This document shows positions 25,336 through 33,786 of a DNA stretch of 64,000 nucleotides, one piece after another (the first letter of the stretch is position 1; each line of letters opens with the position of its first letter). Origin of the DNA: DAINPP01 sp963667315 (lineage in GTDB: Bacteria; Thermotogota; Thermotogae; MWEM01); the NCBI GenBank assembly GCA_963667315.1, contig OY763325.1:496001-560000 (forward strand). Reading direction: 5' to 3'. Under the pieces are notes generated by a model, which saw only the letters and a program-made list of their open reading frames with translations, made no database searches and was not told where the DNA came from. Position numbers and translations under genes: made by a program.

Positions 25336-26514
25336 ATGCGAGTTAAATTACTGTATCTTTATACAATCATAGCGGTAACGATGCAATCAATTCTGAGAAC
25401 AGACTTGAATCTTTTTTTAAGGGAAGTTGGTTTTACCAATGCGGATGTTGGAAATATTATGTCTGCCTCTTTATGGGGAGCAGCATGTCTTGGTCTTCTG
25501 GTCAGTATATTTGCGGATATACTCGGCAGAAAGAGAATGTTGATTCTTTCAATAATCGTTTTCCCGCTATCACATCTCGGAATAATTTTCTCGACTGATA
25601 TGATGACAACACTTATCTTCTCCTTTATTAAAGGAGGATTTAGCGTCGTTAGCTTCACCGTTATTCAGGCAATGATCATTGATATTACAAAACCGAAGGA
25701 AAGAGCGAAAGTCATAGGTATAAATCTCGGTTTGATGATGGGGGTAGGGGTATTCGGAAACTTTTTTGCCGGGGTTCTCGGAACCTGGTTTGGATTACAA
25801 AATGCCTTGCTGTTTGCGATCGTTGGTTATTTTTTTGCGATCATCCCGGTTATATTCATCAAAGATGATTTTAAAGGTGGCACAATTCATTCAGTATTTG
25901 ATTTCTCGGGTTTTAATAAAGAGGCAAAAGTGTTGGTGTTTTTTCATTTTATGACGACGTTAACGGTTGGTTTTGGAGCCGGTTTGTTCATCCATTTCGG
26001 GAATCTTATCTTTAAAGACCTCTTCAATATGTCAACACTCGGGATTGGGATAGCGCTCTCCATTGCACAAGTTGGGACGTCATTCAGCAATTTCTTCACA
26101 CATAAGATGGGAAAGGCTGTTGGACCGTTCAGATTCAAGTTGATCACTCAGGTATTGGTTGTGCCGCTGATCGTTGCAATGGCTTTTGTCAGACAGCCGG
26201 TCATTTTTATTGTCATTTATGCCTTGCGTTTCGTCTTTATGAATAGCGGGAATCCCATCAGGACAACGATTATCAATTCTTATGTGCCATCGGATAAGAT
26301 ATCTACAATTGCCGGATTGAACTCATTGTTGAACAATTCTGTCAGGGCAATTGCAGCGATGCTATTTGGCTATATCGTTGGCGCAAGTGTCGAAGGATAC
26401 ACAACATTATTCCTGATCAGTGCCGTTTTTTACGGATTGAATGTAATTCTTGCCTATATGATGTACAGACGCTATGAAAATGATCCCAAAGTTAAAGAAC
26501 TCTACAATCATTAA
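25336..26514 (+). CDS. MFS transporter
   Basis: 392-residue membrane transporter with about 12 hydrophobic helices. The loop-2/3 motif ADILGRKRMLILS (G-x-x-x-D-R/K-x-G-R-K type) and the repeat after the midpoint (HKMGKAVGPFRFKL) are typical of the major facilitator superfamily. ATG 25336 follows GGAGGGG; earlier in-frame starts would run through the promoter. The substrate cannot be deduced. It is a single-gene transcript with its own promoter. Confidence 0.88.
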   Translation: MRVKLLYLYTIIAVTMQSILRTDLNLFLREVGFTNADVGNIMSASLWGAACLGLLVSIFADILGRKRMLILSIIVFPLSHLGIIFSTDMMTTLIFSFIKGGFSVVSFTVIQAMIIDITKPKERAKVIGINLGLMMGVGVFGNFFAGVLGTWFGLQNALLFAIVGYFFAIIPVIFIKDDFKGGTIHSVFDFSGFNKEAKVLVFFHFMTTLTVGFGAGLFIHFGNLIFKDLFNMSTLGIGIALSIAQVGTSFSNFFTHKMGKAVGPFRFKLITQVLVVPLIVAMAFVRQPVIFIVIYALRFVFMNSGNPIRTTIINSYVPSDKISTIAGLNSLLNNSVRAIAAMLFGYIVGASVEGYTTLFLISAVFYGLNVILAYMMYRRYENDPKVKELYNH

Positions 26515-26642
26515 AAGATAGATATTTTAGAACAATCGTATTCACTTTATTATTTATGATAAAATTAGATGAGAACTGTAAATAGAAAAGTATATTATTA
26601 TAATTATCTGAAAGAAGTGTTTGGAAAGGTAAAGGGATACGA

Positions 26643-27260
26643 TTGAAGAAAAATATTTTGTTAGAAATAGTTATAGGTTTATTCTCCGGAGGAGCTTTTC
26701 TCCTCACTCTTTTGTTGCTCAAATTAGATCTATGGGTTTCTCTATTGATTACTGGAGGTTTGTATGTAGGCTTTTCTTTGGTCTTTAAACCGAAAAAAGA
26801 CGAATTAATAAACATAACTTTAAGTGATATTGACCCGATATATCTGAAAGATGTGACAAAAGAAGCTAACGAAAAAATTGCTGAGATTGCTTCGATTGCG
26901 AAGAGCATTAAAGAAACGAAACAATTTTATTCGAAAATAAAGAAGGTTTTAAGCAATGCCGAGGCCATCGTTGCGGACTTCAAGCAGGATCCCAGAGATA
27001 TAAAGCTTGCAAGAAATTTTTTTAATTACTATCTTGATGCAACAATAAGAATTTTAAAGAGTTATAGGGATATAGTGAAGTACGACCATTTAGATCAGAA
27101 ATCTAAAGAGACGCTTCTTAAGGTTGAAAAAATGATTGAACAGATTGGAATTGCTTTTGAAAAACAATTGAACAAATTATTGGAAAATGATGTTATGGAT
27201 CTTGATGTGGAAATAACATTATTAGAAAATATGCTTAAAATGGAAGGTTGGAATGAATGA
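26643..27260 (+). CDS. XpaC-like protein
   Basis: 205 residues: two adjacent N-terminal membrane helices (about 8-26 and 31-48), then a long helical cytoplasmic domain with KEANEKIAEIASIAKSIKE, ARNFFNYYLDATIRILKSY and a C-terminal EITLLENMLKMEGW. This matches the XpaC family, named for 5-bromo-4-chloroindolyl phosphate hydrolysis but commonly paired with TelA. Start TTG 26643 after AAAGGG. Its stop overlaps the next gene by four bases. Together with telA two genes on, it forms an envelope-stress-type operon; the molecular role is unknown. Confidence 0.8.
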   Translation: MKKNILLEIVIGLFSGGAFLLTLLLLKLDLWVSLLITGGLYVGFSLVFKPKKDELINITLSDIDPIYLKDVTKEANEKIAEIASIAKSIKETKQFYSKIKKVLSNAEAIVADFKQDPRDIKLARNFFNYYLDATIRILKSYRDIVKYDHLDQKSKETLLKVEKMIEQIGIAFEKQLNKLLENDVMDLDVEITLLENMLKMEGWNE

Positions 27261-28348
27261 TCAGAAGAGGAATCGGGTTGATTATTGTTGCGATGGCAAT
27301 AGGTATTGGTTTGTACTTTTATTTTTCTGCAAATAAACTTCCGGATATTGAGCTTGAAGGGTATATTGGGGGAGAAAAGATTGGCATTTTTGAGAACCAA
27401 AAGATTCAGGCGATTTTAAAGGAAGATTATTCGATTTCAATTGATTATGTAAAATTGGGATCAATCGAAATGGTTCGTGAAAACACTGGGGGAAAGGATT
27501 TCCTCTTTCCTTCCGGCCAATTTTCGTTGGATTTTTTTAAAGAAAAACAACGAAACAGATTGTTGAAGAGTTCTAATCCATTTAACTCACCGATAGTTCT
27601 TTATAGCTGGGATGTTGTGACGAAAGCGTTGGAAAGAGAAGGGATTGTTTCACGTCGTGATGGTGTCTATTTTGCGGATATGGCGAAATTACTCCATATT
27701 ATTGAAGCTCAGAAAAGCTGGGAAGATATTGGCCTAAAAGATATATATGGGAAGGTAAGTGTTATCACAACAGATCCAACTAAATCAAATTCAGGAAATC
27801 AATTTGTAGGCTTATTGGCGAAAGTTATGAATGACGGAAATGGGATTAGCGAAGAGAATCTTGATCGGATTTTAAACCGATTGCACAAGATATACTCTCA
27901 GCTTGGATATCTTGAACATTCATCTGCTGATTTATTTACAAAATATCTCAGAACAGGTGTGGGGGCAAATCCAATCATAGCTGGATATGAAAGCCAAATG
28001 ATTGAAATGATGAGAGGGGATTCTGAAATTTGGAATCAATTTAAAAATGAAATTAGTATAATTTATCCTGAGCCGACTGTTTGGAGTTCTCAGATACTCA
28101 TCGCACTTAAAGCGAATGCAAAGAGACTGGTAGAGGCGTTTAAGGATGAAGAAATCCAGAAAATTGTATGGGAAGACAATGGCTTCCGAAGTGGGTTGAC
28201 AGAGAATGGAAACGATTCGCTAAAATGGGACCTAAAAGGGATTGCTCCAAAAATTCAACAGGTCATTTCGATGCCTACAACGGATATCATGATAAAGATA
28301 ATCAATTGGTTTCATAAGATGCTATTACCGGAAAATTCATACAGTTAA
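27257..28348 (+). CDS. Membrane-anchored periplasmic-binding-protein-like protein in xpaC-telA operon
   Basis: 363 residues with one N-terminal membrane segment (GIGLIIVAMAIGIGLYFYF). Beyond it the fold pattern is that of an extracellular solute-binding protein: VIITTDPTKSNSGNQFVGLL resembles the phosphate/sulfate-type ligand loop, and GVGANPIIAGYESQMIE, SIIYPEPTVWSSQ and a helical C-terminus follow. No ABC permease or ATPase is adjacent. It is translationally coupled to the XpaC-like gene upstream and followed after 72 bases by telA. It may act as a sensor for the XpaC/TelA pair rather than as a transporter part. That is inference. Confidence 0.7.
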   Translation: MIRRGIGLIIVAMAIGIGLYFYFSANKLPDIELEGYIGGEKIGIFENQKIQAILKEDYSISIDYVKLGSIEMVRENTGGKDFLFPSGQFSLDFFKEKQRNRLLKSSNPFNSPIVLYSWDVVTKALEREGIVSRRDGVYFADMAKLLHIIEAQKSWEDIGLKDIYGKVSVITTDPTKSNSGNQFVGLLAKVMNDGNGISEENLDRILNRLHKIYSQLGYLEHSSADLFTKYLRTGVGANPIIAGYESQMIEMMRGDSEIWNQFKNEISIIYPEPTVWSSQILIALKANAKRLVEAFKDEEIQKIVWEDNGFRSGLTENGNDSLKWDLKGIAPKIQQVISMPTTDIMIKIINWFHKMLLPENSYS

Positions 28349-28420
28349 ATCGTCTTTTAATCAATAGATCAACTGATCGAAAGTTTAGTGTTTGAATGAC
28401 TTCAAAATAGGAGGAAAAGT

Positions 28421-29509
28421 ATGGAAATGGAAAATGAAAAGAAGGAAATCCAGAAATTATTTGATGCACCTATTTCAGAAGACGACAGAAATAAAATTGA
28501 GCAGATCAGGGAAGGGATAAACATCGAAGATTCTAATTATGTTGCTCAGTTTGGAGCCGGTGTTCAGAGTGATGTAGCAAACTTTTCAGATTCAATTCTG
28601 AATGAAGTCAGGGCGAAAGATGTGGGTTATGTTGGAGAAATAATGACTGAATTGATGCTGAAAGTAAAGGATCTTGATGCCGGTAATCTTGCAGCTAATA
28701 ATGATGGTGGTTTTTTTTCGAAGTTACCCTTTTTTAATTCAATGGAAAAAGCAGTTAAAAAGTTCATTGGGAAATATCAAAAGATGAGTGTTCAGATTGA
28801 ATCGATCATCAACAACCTCGAAAAGGCAAAAATGCAGCTGATGAAGGACACCGTCATGCTGGATAAAGTATACGAAAAAAATCTTGATTATATGACAAAT
28901 TTGAATTTCCACATTGCTGCAGGTGAGTTGAAACTCGATGAACTGGAAGAAAAGATTATTCCTGAATTGAAAGCAAAAGCTGATGAAACAGCTGATCCGA
29001 TGGATGTTCAGCGACTTAACGATGCTACTCAATTTTTAAGCAGGTTTGAGAAAAGAGTACATGATCTGAAATTAAGTAAGACCATTTCTATTCAGACAGC
29101 ACCACAGATAAGACTGATACAGAATAACAATCATCTGCTTGTAGAAAAGATTCAATCATCCCTTCTTAATACGATCCCGCTTTGGAAGAATCAAATTGTA
29201 ATCGCAATCAGTATTTTCAGGCAGAAGGAAGCGCTTGAACTTCAAAAACAGGTTTCACAGACAACAAACGATCTTCTGAGGAAGAACTCCGAAATGTTAA
29301 AGCAGAATACAGTGGAAACAGCCAGAGAAAGTGAAAGAGGGATAGTAGAACTTGAAACCCTGAAAAAGGTCAACGATGATCTCATTACAACGATTGATGA
29401 AGTTCTGACGATTCAGAAAGAAGGGCATCAGCAGAGGATGAAAGCTGAGAGAGAACTTGAGACGATAGAGAAGGAATTGAAAGACAAATTATCAGAAGTA
29501 AGGAAGTAA
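28421..29509 (+). CDS. TelA-family (toxic anion resistance) protein
   Basis: 362-residue soluble, mostly helical protein matching TelA/KlaA. It shows VAQFGAGVQSDVANFSDSIL, IEKIINNLEKAKMQLMKD-type coiled segments, NLNFHIAAGELKL, QRLNDATQFLSRFEKRVHDL and IRLIQNNNHLLVEKIQSS, all family landmarks. The C-terminal 80 residues are a charged coiled coil. AGGAGG precedes ATG 28421. The family was named from tellurite resistance plasmids, but chromosomal copies with XpaC are common and their role (envelope stress, lantibiotic tolerance) is not settled. A terminator follows. Confidence 0.9.
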   Translation: MEMENEKKEIQKLFDAPISEDDRNKIEQIREGINIEDSNYVAQFGAGVQSDVANFSDSILNEVRAKDVGYVGEIMTELMLKVKDLDAGNLAANNDGGFFSKLPFFNSMEKAVKKFIGKYQKMSVQIESIINNLEKAKMQLMKDTVMLDKVYEKNLDYMTNLNFHIAAGELKLDELEEKIIPELKAKADETADPMDVQRLNDATQFLSRFEKRVHDLKLSKTISIQTAPQIRLIQNNNHLLVEKIQSSLLNTIPLWKNQIVIAISIFRQKEALELQKQVSQTTNDLLRKNSEMLKQNTVETARESERGIVELETLKKVNDDLITTIDEVLTIQKEGHQQRMKAERELETIEKELKDKLSEVRK

Positions 29510-29520
29510 TTTGATTAAAA

Positions 29521-29550
29521 AAAGGACCGATTCTTAAAAACGGTCCTTTT
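29521..29550. terminator. Bidirectional rho-independent terminator
   Basis: Stem AAAGGACCG / CGGTCCTTT with A/T flanks, between the convergent telA and HD-GYP genes. It overlaps the latter's stop. Confidence 0.85.
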
Positions 29551-31249
29551 AATCCTTTAAGTCATCGTACACTTTTTGGAATTTTTTGCACAGATGTAGA
29601 AAAAGATCGACCAGAACAGGATCAAATTGAGTTCCCTTCTGTTTATTTATCTCGTGCATCGCTTCTTCATGTGACCAAGGTTCTTTGTAAGGTCTTTTAC
29701 TACGAAGGGCATCGTAAACATCGACGATTTTAACAATCCTGGCTGCCAAAGGAATTTGCTCTCCTTCTAAACCATTTGGATAGCCTTTTCCGTCGTATCG
29801 TTCATGATGAAATAGTGTGACATCGGCTGCCATCTCAAGGTCTTTCTTATCTTTAACGATTTCATACCCGAAAGTTGTGTGCGTTTTCATCACATCAAAT
29901 TCATCTCTTGTCAACTTTCTCGGTGCTAACAATATTGAATCGGCTATACCTACTTTACCAATATCATGCATTGGTGCAAACAATTCGATATCATCACAAT
30001 ATTTTTCAGGCATCCCGTAAGCCTTTGCTAACAGCTTTGAAAAGACTCCTACCCGCCTCATATGATTACCTGTTTCATTATCCCGCATTTCAGAGAGATC
30101 GGCAATTGTTTTATACAATTCGATCTTTGAATAATTTAATTCGTTTACAGAGCTTGTTTCATCTATGGGGAGTGCTATATATCCATAGAATTCGTCTTCT
30201 TCAGAAAATATGGCGGAAATGCTTAAACGAACCCAAAGGAGTTTTCCCGCTTTGGTTCTGTTGATAACGGTACCTTCCCACTTTCCGATTTTCGGATTGG
30301 AAATGTTTTTCCAAAGCGAATCAAATAGTTTATTGTATTCTTCATTGGTAAATCCGAGATTGTTATAGGCTTCGATTCCGGGATTAAGAAGGCGAGTGTT
30401 TTCTCCCTTTAACTCCTCTTCAGAATATCCGTACAATTCAGTGAAAGCCCTGTTTACAGTAATGATATTACCGGATTCATCTGTAATAATTACCGCTTGA
30501 TCCAGGCTTTTCAATGATTCTGAATAAAGTTCGTTCTCCTTTTTTAAACGTTTTACATCTGTAATATCTGCTATGGTGATCATACATTCCCTGCCGGATG
30601 ACACAGGGCGAACTTTCATGAAATAATCACGATTATTTTTTTTGAACTCCTGTGTTGAAAGAATATCTTCACGACAATGTTTGCAGATACCTTTATCGAT
30701 GAGGTTTGGAAGAAATTGCTGTACTTTATGAAAATCTTTATCGCTGTTTAAATTGAACAACTCCCTGCCGGAGGGATTGACATATTTGATGGAATGATCG
30801 CATTTCATGATGATGACTACATCCGGATTAATCTCCGGTAATCGAGCGAGTAATTCATTCTCATTGATCAGTTTTTTATAATGTGTCACATCCAGAATAC
30901 TCAGAAGAAGTGTTCCGTTATGCTTGGTATCAAAACCGGGTACGGTTCTAAATTGAAGACTTTTTAGCGTTCCTTTACAGGAAACATGAACGGTTTCAAA
31001 ATCAATATCACATTTCCCTTCTTTTATCGCCCTCTTTAAATGTCGAAAATCATTTTTTGCCTTTACAGGAAAGATGAAATCTCTTTTCCGGATAAGCTCC
31101 TCAAGATCTTTCGCGGCATATAAATTTAAAGTTGCCTGATTTACTGAAAATAAAAAATCAGAAAATGAATCTTCGATTTTTTCCGGAACAACCTCAATCA
31201 GTGGAAAAGGGAATTTGTTAAAAAAGTCTTGAAACGATTGATTCAACAT
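29549..31249 (-). CDS. PAS-domain HD-GYP protein, probable cyclic-di-GMP phosphodiesterase
   Basis: 566 residues. Two to three PAS-type regions lie at about 1-125, 130-230 (with a C-x-x-C pair in KGICKHCRED that could bind metal or haem) and 245-370 (ITDESGNIITVNRAFTELYG, GYSEEELKG). The HD-GYP domain fills the C-terminus: NHMRRVGVFSKLLA, the HD pair in PMHDIGKVGI, FHHERYDGKGYPNGLEG carrying GYP, and DVYDALRSKRPYK. Such proteins cleave c-di-GMP in response to signals. ATG 31249 is chosen because GGGTGATC precedes it; upstream codons run into the divergent promoter. It may act on the MshEN-like proteins at 55 and 60 kb. Confidence 0.92.
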   Translation of the reverse strand: MLNQSFQDFFNKFPFPLIEVVPEKIEDSFSDFLFSVNQATLNLYAAKDLEELIRKRDFIFPVKAKNDFRHLKRAIKEGKCDIDFETVHVSCKGTLKSLQFRTVPGFDTKHNGTLLLSILDVTHYKKLINENELLARLPEINPDVVIIMKCDHSIKYVNPSGRELFNLNSDKDFHKVQQFLPNLIDKGICKHCREDILSTQEFKKNNRDYFMKVRPVSSGRECMITIADITDVKRLKKENELYSESLKSLDQAVIITDESGNIITVNRAFTELYGYSEEELKGENTRLLNPGIEAYNNLGFTNEEYNKLFDSLWKNISNPKIGKWEGTVINRTKAGKLLWVRLSISAIFSEEDEFYGYIALPIDETSSVNELNYSKIELYKTIADLSEMRDNETGNHMRRVGVFSKLLAKAYGMPEKYCDDIELFAPMHDIGKVGIADSILLAPRKLTRDEFDVMKTHTTFGYEIVKDKKDLEMAADVTLFHHERYDGKGYPNGLEGEQIPLAARIVKIVDVYDALRSKRPYKEPWSHEEAMHEINKQKGTQFDPVLVDLFLHLCKKFQKVYDDLKD

Positions 31250-31317
31250 ATTCAAAATGATCACCCAATCAAAATTTATAACATTACAGTATATCACAGA
31301 AAGCCCCTTATAAAGAG

Positions 31318-31369
31318 TTGACAGATTCAACATATTAGATTATAATATATATGCAAATTGCATATATAT
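31318..31369 (+). promoter_or_regulatory. Consensus promoter with perfect 25-nt palindromic operator
   Basis: TTGACA (31318-31323), exactly 17 bases, TATAAT (31341-31346). A perfect odd 25-nt palindrome (31345-31369; half-site ATATATATGCAA around a central A) begins at the fifth base of the -10. A bound dimer would block the -10 and start point, as a repressor does. Confidence 0.85.
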
Positions 31370-31382
31370 AATGGAGGTAGCT

Positions 31383-32246
31383 ATGTCTTTAAAGATTGCT
31401 GTTTTAAGTGGGAAAGGTGGAACGGGGAAAACAACAGTTTCGGTTAATCTATCGTATGTATTATCAAAAAAATATACAGTTCAACTTCTCGATGCCGATG
31501 TTGAAGAGCCTGATAGTCACCTCTTCTTTGATTTTGAAGATGAGGGTCAGGAAAAGACGGTATTTCAAATGGTACCGGAAGTTGATAATGAAAAATGTAT
31601 TCAATGCAACGCCTGTTCAAAGGCATGTCAATTTGGAGCAATTAATATATTCAAATCAGGAGCGATGGTTTTTAAAAATCTCTGCCATGGTTGTGGTGTT
31701 TGTTCCATGGTATGTCCCGTTGACGCGATAAAGGAAATTCCAAAGGAATTGGGTAAATTGAGATCGGTCAAAACAAAAGAAGGGATACATTTTTCAGAGG
31801 GGATTTTAAAGATAGGTGAAATATCCGGCGTTAAGGTTATCCGTGAATTGAAAGAAACCGTTGAGGATCAAGAAGTGGTCATCTTTGATTCACCTCCCGG
31901 GAGTTCTTGCCCTGTTGTAGAAACATTAAGAGGTGTGGATTTTGCTGTGTTGGTGACAGAAGATTCTGCTTTTGGATTACACGATATGGAAATTGTCAGT
32001 AAAGTCCTGAATGAAATGGGTATCCCTTATGGAATCGTGCTCAACAAATATAGGGCTTCATCTTCCGAAGAAAAACATTCAAAAAGATTTGCTGAAAAAT
32101 TTTCGGAGAAGTTACTTATGACAATACCGCTGGATAAGGCTATCGCAGCTGTACATTCGGAGGGGGAATTATTCGTAAAGACTTTTAAAGAGTATCAGGA
32201 GCAATTTGAAATGATGTTTGAGCAGATAAAGGGGCTGGTAAGATGA
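31383..32246 (+). CDS. MinD-superfamily P-loop ATPase with inserted two-cluster ferredoxin domain (first copy)
   Basis: 287 residues. A deviant Walker A (SGKGGTGKTT) is at residues 9-18. A ferredoxin insertion at about 62-110 has two 4Cys sets (CIQCNACSKACQFGAI and CHGCGVCSMVCPVDAI), enough for two [4Fe-4S] clusters. The MinD-like FDSPPGSSCP and VTEDSAFGLHDMEI follow. Such proteins belong to the Mrp/MinD group linked with Fe-S or redox functions in anaerobes. ATG 31383 is used, with GGAGG upstream. Its last codons overlap the second copy by four bases. The operon is under the palindromic operator. Confidence 0.9.
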   Translation: MSLKIAVLSGKGGTGKTTVSVNLSYVLSKKYTVQLLDADVEEPDSHLFFDFEDEGQEKTVFQMVPEVDNEKCIQCNACSKACQFGAINIFKSGAMVFKNLCHGCGVCSMVCPVDAIKEIPKELGKLRSVKTKEGIHFSEGILKIGEISGVKVIRELKETVEDQEVVIFDSPPGSSCPVVETLRGVDFAVLVTEDSAFGLHDMEIVSKVLNEMGIPYGIVLNKYRASSSEEKHSKRFAEKFSEKLLMTIPLDKAIAAVHSEGELFVKTFKEYQEQFEMMFEQIKGLVR

Positions 32247-33121
32247 AGACAAAGCAGATTGTTGTAATCAGTGGAAAAGGTGGAACTGGAAAAACAACTG
32301 TTTCAGGTTCTCTTGCCGTGATGTTTAAGAATCATATCGTTTCAGATTGTGATGTGGATTCGGCAAATTTACATCTGATCCTGGAACCGGAAATGAAAGA
32401 GACACACGAATATTGGGCCGGACATAAAGCTGAAATAGTAGAAGAAAAGTGTTCGGGTTGTGGTAAATGTGCAAGCATCTGCCGTTTTAAAGCGATTGAA
32501 AAAAGTGAGAATGGTAAATATTACGTCGATCCGTTTGCCTGTGAAGGGTGTAAAGCCTGTGTGATTGCCTGTCCTGAAAAAGCGGTAAATTTTAAAAAAA
32601 ATCACCCCGGGAATTATTATTTTTCAGAAACAAAACATGGTGAATTTATCCATGCTGATCTTAAACCTGGAGAAGAGATGAGCGGTGGCCTGATTGCACA
32701 GGTCAGAAAAAATTCACTTCGACTTGCCGTTGATCATAAAAGAGATTATGTCGTCATTGATGGCGCACCCGGTATCGGATGTCCTGCAACATCTTCTTTG
32801 ACCGCAACAGATTATGCCATACTGGTCGGTGAACCAACAGTATCCGGTATCCATGATATGAAAAGGATGATTGAAGTCATTGAACACTTTAGAATTCCTT
32901 ATTCGGTCGTGATTAACCGATATGATATCAACCTTCAGCGAACGCTCGAAGTTGAGGGGTATTGTCGTGAAAAGGGAATTGAATTATTGGGTAAGATTCC
33001 ATTCGATGAAAATGTTAATTATGCCAATTCAAACGCTATCCCTGTGGTGGAATTGGCAAATTCACCTGCCGCAGAAGAGATCAGGATCATCTTTAAAAAA
33101 CTGATAGAAGAATTGAGTTAG
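32243..33121 (+). CDS. MinD-superfamily P-loop ATPase with inserted two-cluster ferredoxin domain (second copy)
   Basis: 292 residues, paralogous to the gene before it and translationally coupled. It has SGKGGTGKTTVSGSLAV at the N-terminus, then CSGCGKCASICRFKAI and CEGCKACVIACPEKAV for two [4Fe-4S] clusters, then IDGAPGIGCPATSSL and VGEPTVSGIHDMKRMIE. It ends at a hairpin terminator. Family members usually occur as such pairs, and a heterodimer is likely. Electron transfer or Fe-S cluster handling is inferred; the substrate is unknown. Confidence 0.9.
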   Translation: MKTKQIVVISGKGGTGKTTVSGSLAVMFKNHIVSDCDVDSANLHLILEPEMKETHEYWAGHKAEIVEEKCSGCGKCASICRFKAIEKSENGKYYVDPFACEGCKACVIACPEKAVNFKKNHPGNYYFSETKHGEFIHADLKPGEEMSGGLIAQVRKNSLRLAVDHKRDYVVIDGAPGIGCPATSSLTATDYAILVGEPTVSGIHDMKRMIEVIEHFRIPYSVVINRYDINLQRTLEVEGYCREKGIELLGKIPFDENVNYANSNAIPVVELANSPAAEEIRIIFKKLIEELS

Positions 33122-33151
33122 ATAAATTTTTCTTTTAAAACATAGAGAAGA

Positions 33152-33184
33152 GAAGTTGTCTGGAATTGTGGCAGCTTCTTTTTT
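33152..33184 (+). terminator. Rho-independent terminator
   Basis: Nine-base stem GAAGTTGTC / GGCAGCTTC (two G-U pairs) followed by a run of T, 30 bases after the MinD-ferredoxin operon. Confidence 0.8.
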
Positions 33185-33202
33185 TGTCATCACAAATAAA
33201 AA

Positions 33203-33231
33203 TTGACTAACGTTCATTTATTTGTTATAGT
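33203..33231 (+). promoter_or_regulatory. Sigma70-like promoter for the flavodoxin gene
   Basis: TTGACT, 17-base spacer, TATAGT. The spacer contains TAACGTTCATTT, reminiscent of TetR-type operator halves and sharing GTTCATTTA with the palindrome at 24073. That link is weak. Confidence 0.65.
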
Positions 33232-33261
33232 AGGGTATCTCAGAATAAAGGTGGGGAACAG

Positions 33262-33762
33262 ATGAAATATGCAATCATTTACGCTTCAAAGGCAGGCGGT
33301 ACAGAAAACAGTGCCAGGGTATTGACAGAGAAATTAGTCTTTGAACATCAGGTTGAAGATCAAGATATTCAGAAGATCAATTTGATACAGAATTCCTCTC
33401 CAGATCTTGATGCTTATGATCGAATAATCATAGGCGCAGGTATATATATAGGGAGACCCAACAAGAAAATTTTATCTTTTATGGAAAGATACAAGCGCAC
33501 ACTTTTGAAGAAAAAGCTGTCGTTATACATCTGTGCGCTTTCAGAGTCAGAAGAAGAACATCAACAGTATCTTCAGAGTTTTCCGGCTGATCTCTTAAAA
33601 CATGCGGATCCGGTGAGTTTTTTTGGTGGGGCGGTCATTTTTAAACGACTAAACTTTTTTACAGCATTTATGATGAAACGTATAGCGAAATCAAAAACAG
33701 ATGTTCATAAATTGAACTATGAAGTCATTAAGGCGTTTGCTGATAAAATCGCGGAAAAATAA
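33262..33762 (+). CDS. Flavodoxin-domain protein (flavodoxin_5 / HemG-like)
   Basis: 166 residues with the FMN phosphate loop IYASKAGGTENSARVL at the N-terminus, DAYDRIIIGAGIYIGRPNKKI (second FMN loop) and KKLSLYICALSESEEE, matching the flavodoxin-domain family that includes HemG. The KRLNFFTAFMMKRIAKSK segment is the usual C-terminal basic helix of this group. With no haem genes around, a general flavin electron carrier is more likely than protoporphyrinogen oxidation. GGTGGGG precedes the ATG, which has its own promoter and terminator. Confidence 0.85.
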   Translation: MKYAIIYASKAGGTENSARVLTEKLVFEHQVEDQDIQKINLIQNSSPDLDAYDRIIIGAGIYIGRPNKKILSFMERYKRTLLKKKLSLYICALSESEEEHQQYLQSFPADLLKHADPVSFFGGAVIFKRLNFFTAFMMKRIAKSKTDVHKLNYEVIKAFADKIAEK

Positions 33763-33784
33763 AGGGCGAATTAATCGCCCTTTT
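33761..33784. terminator. Bidirectional rho-independent terminator
   Basis: Stem AAAGGGCGA / TCGCCCTTT with a TTAA-type loop. It overlaps the flavodoxin stop codon and serves the convergent minus-strand gene too. Confidence 0.85.
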
Positions 33785-33786
33785 GA

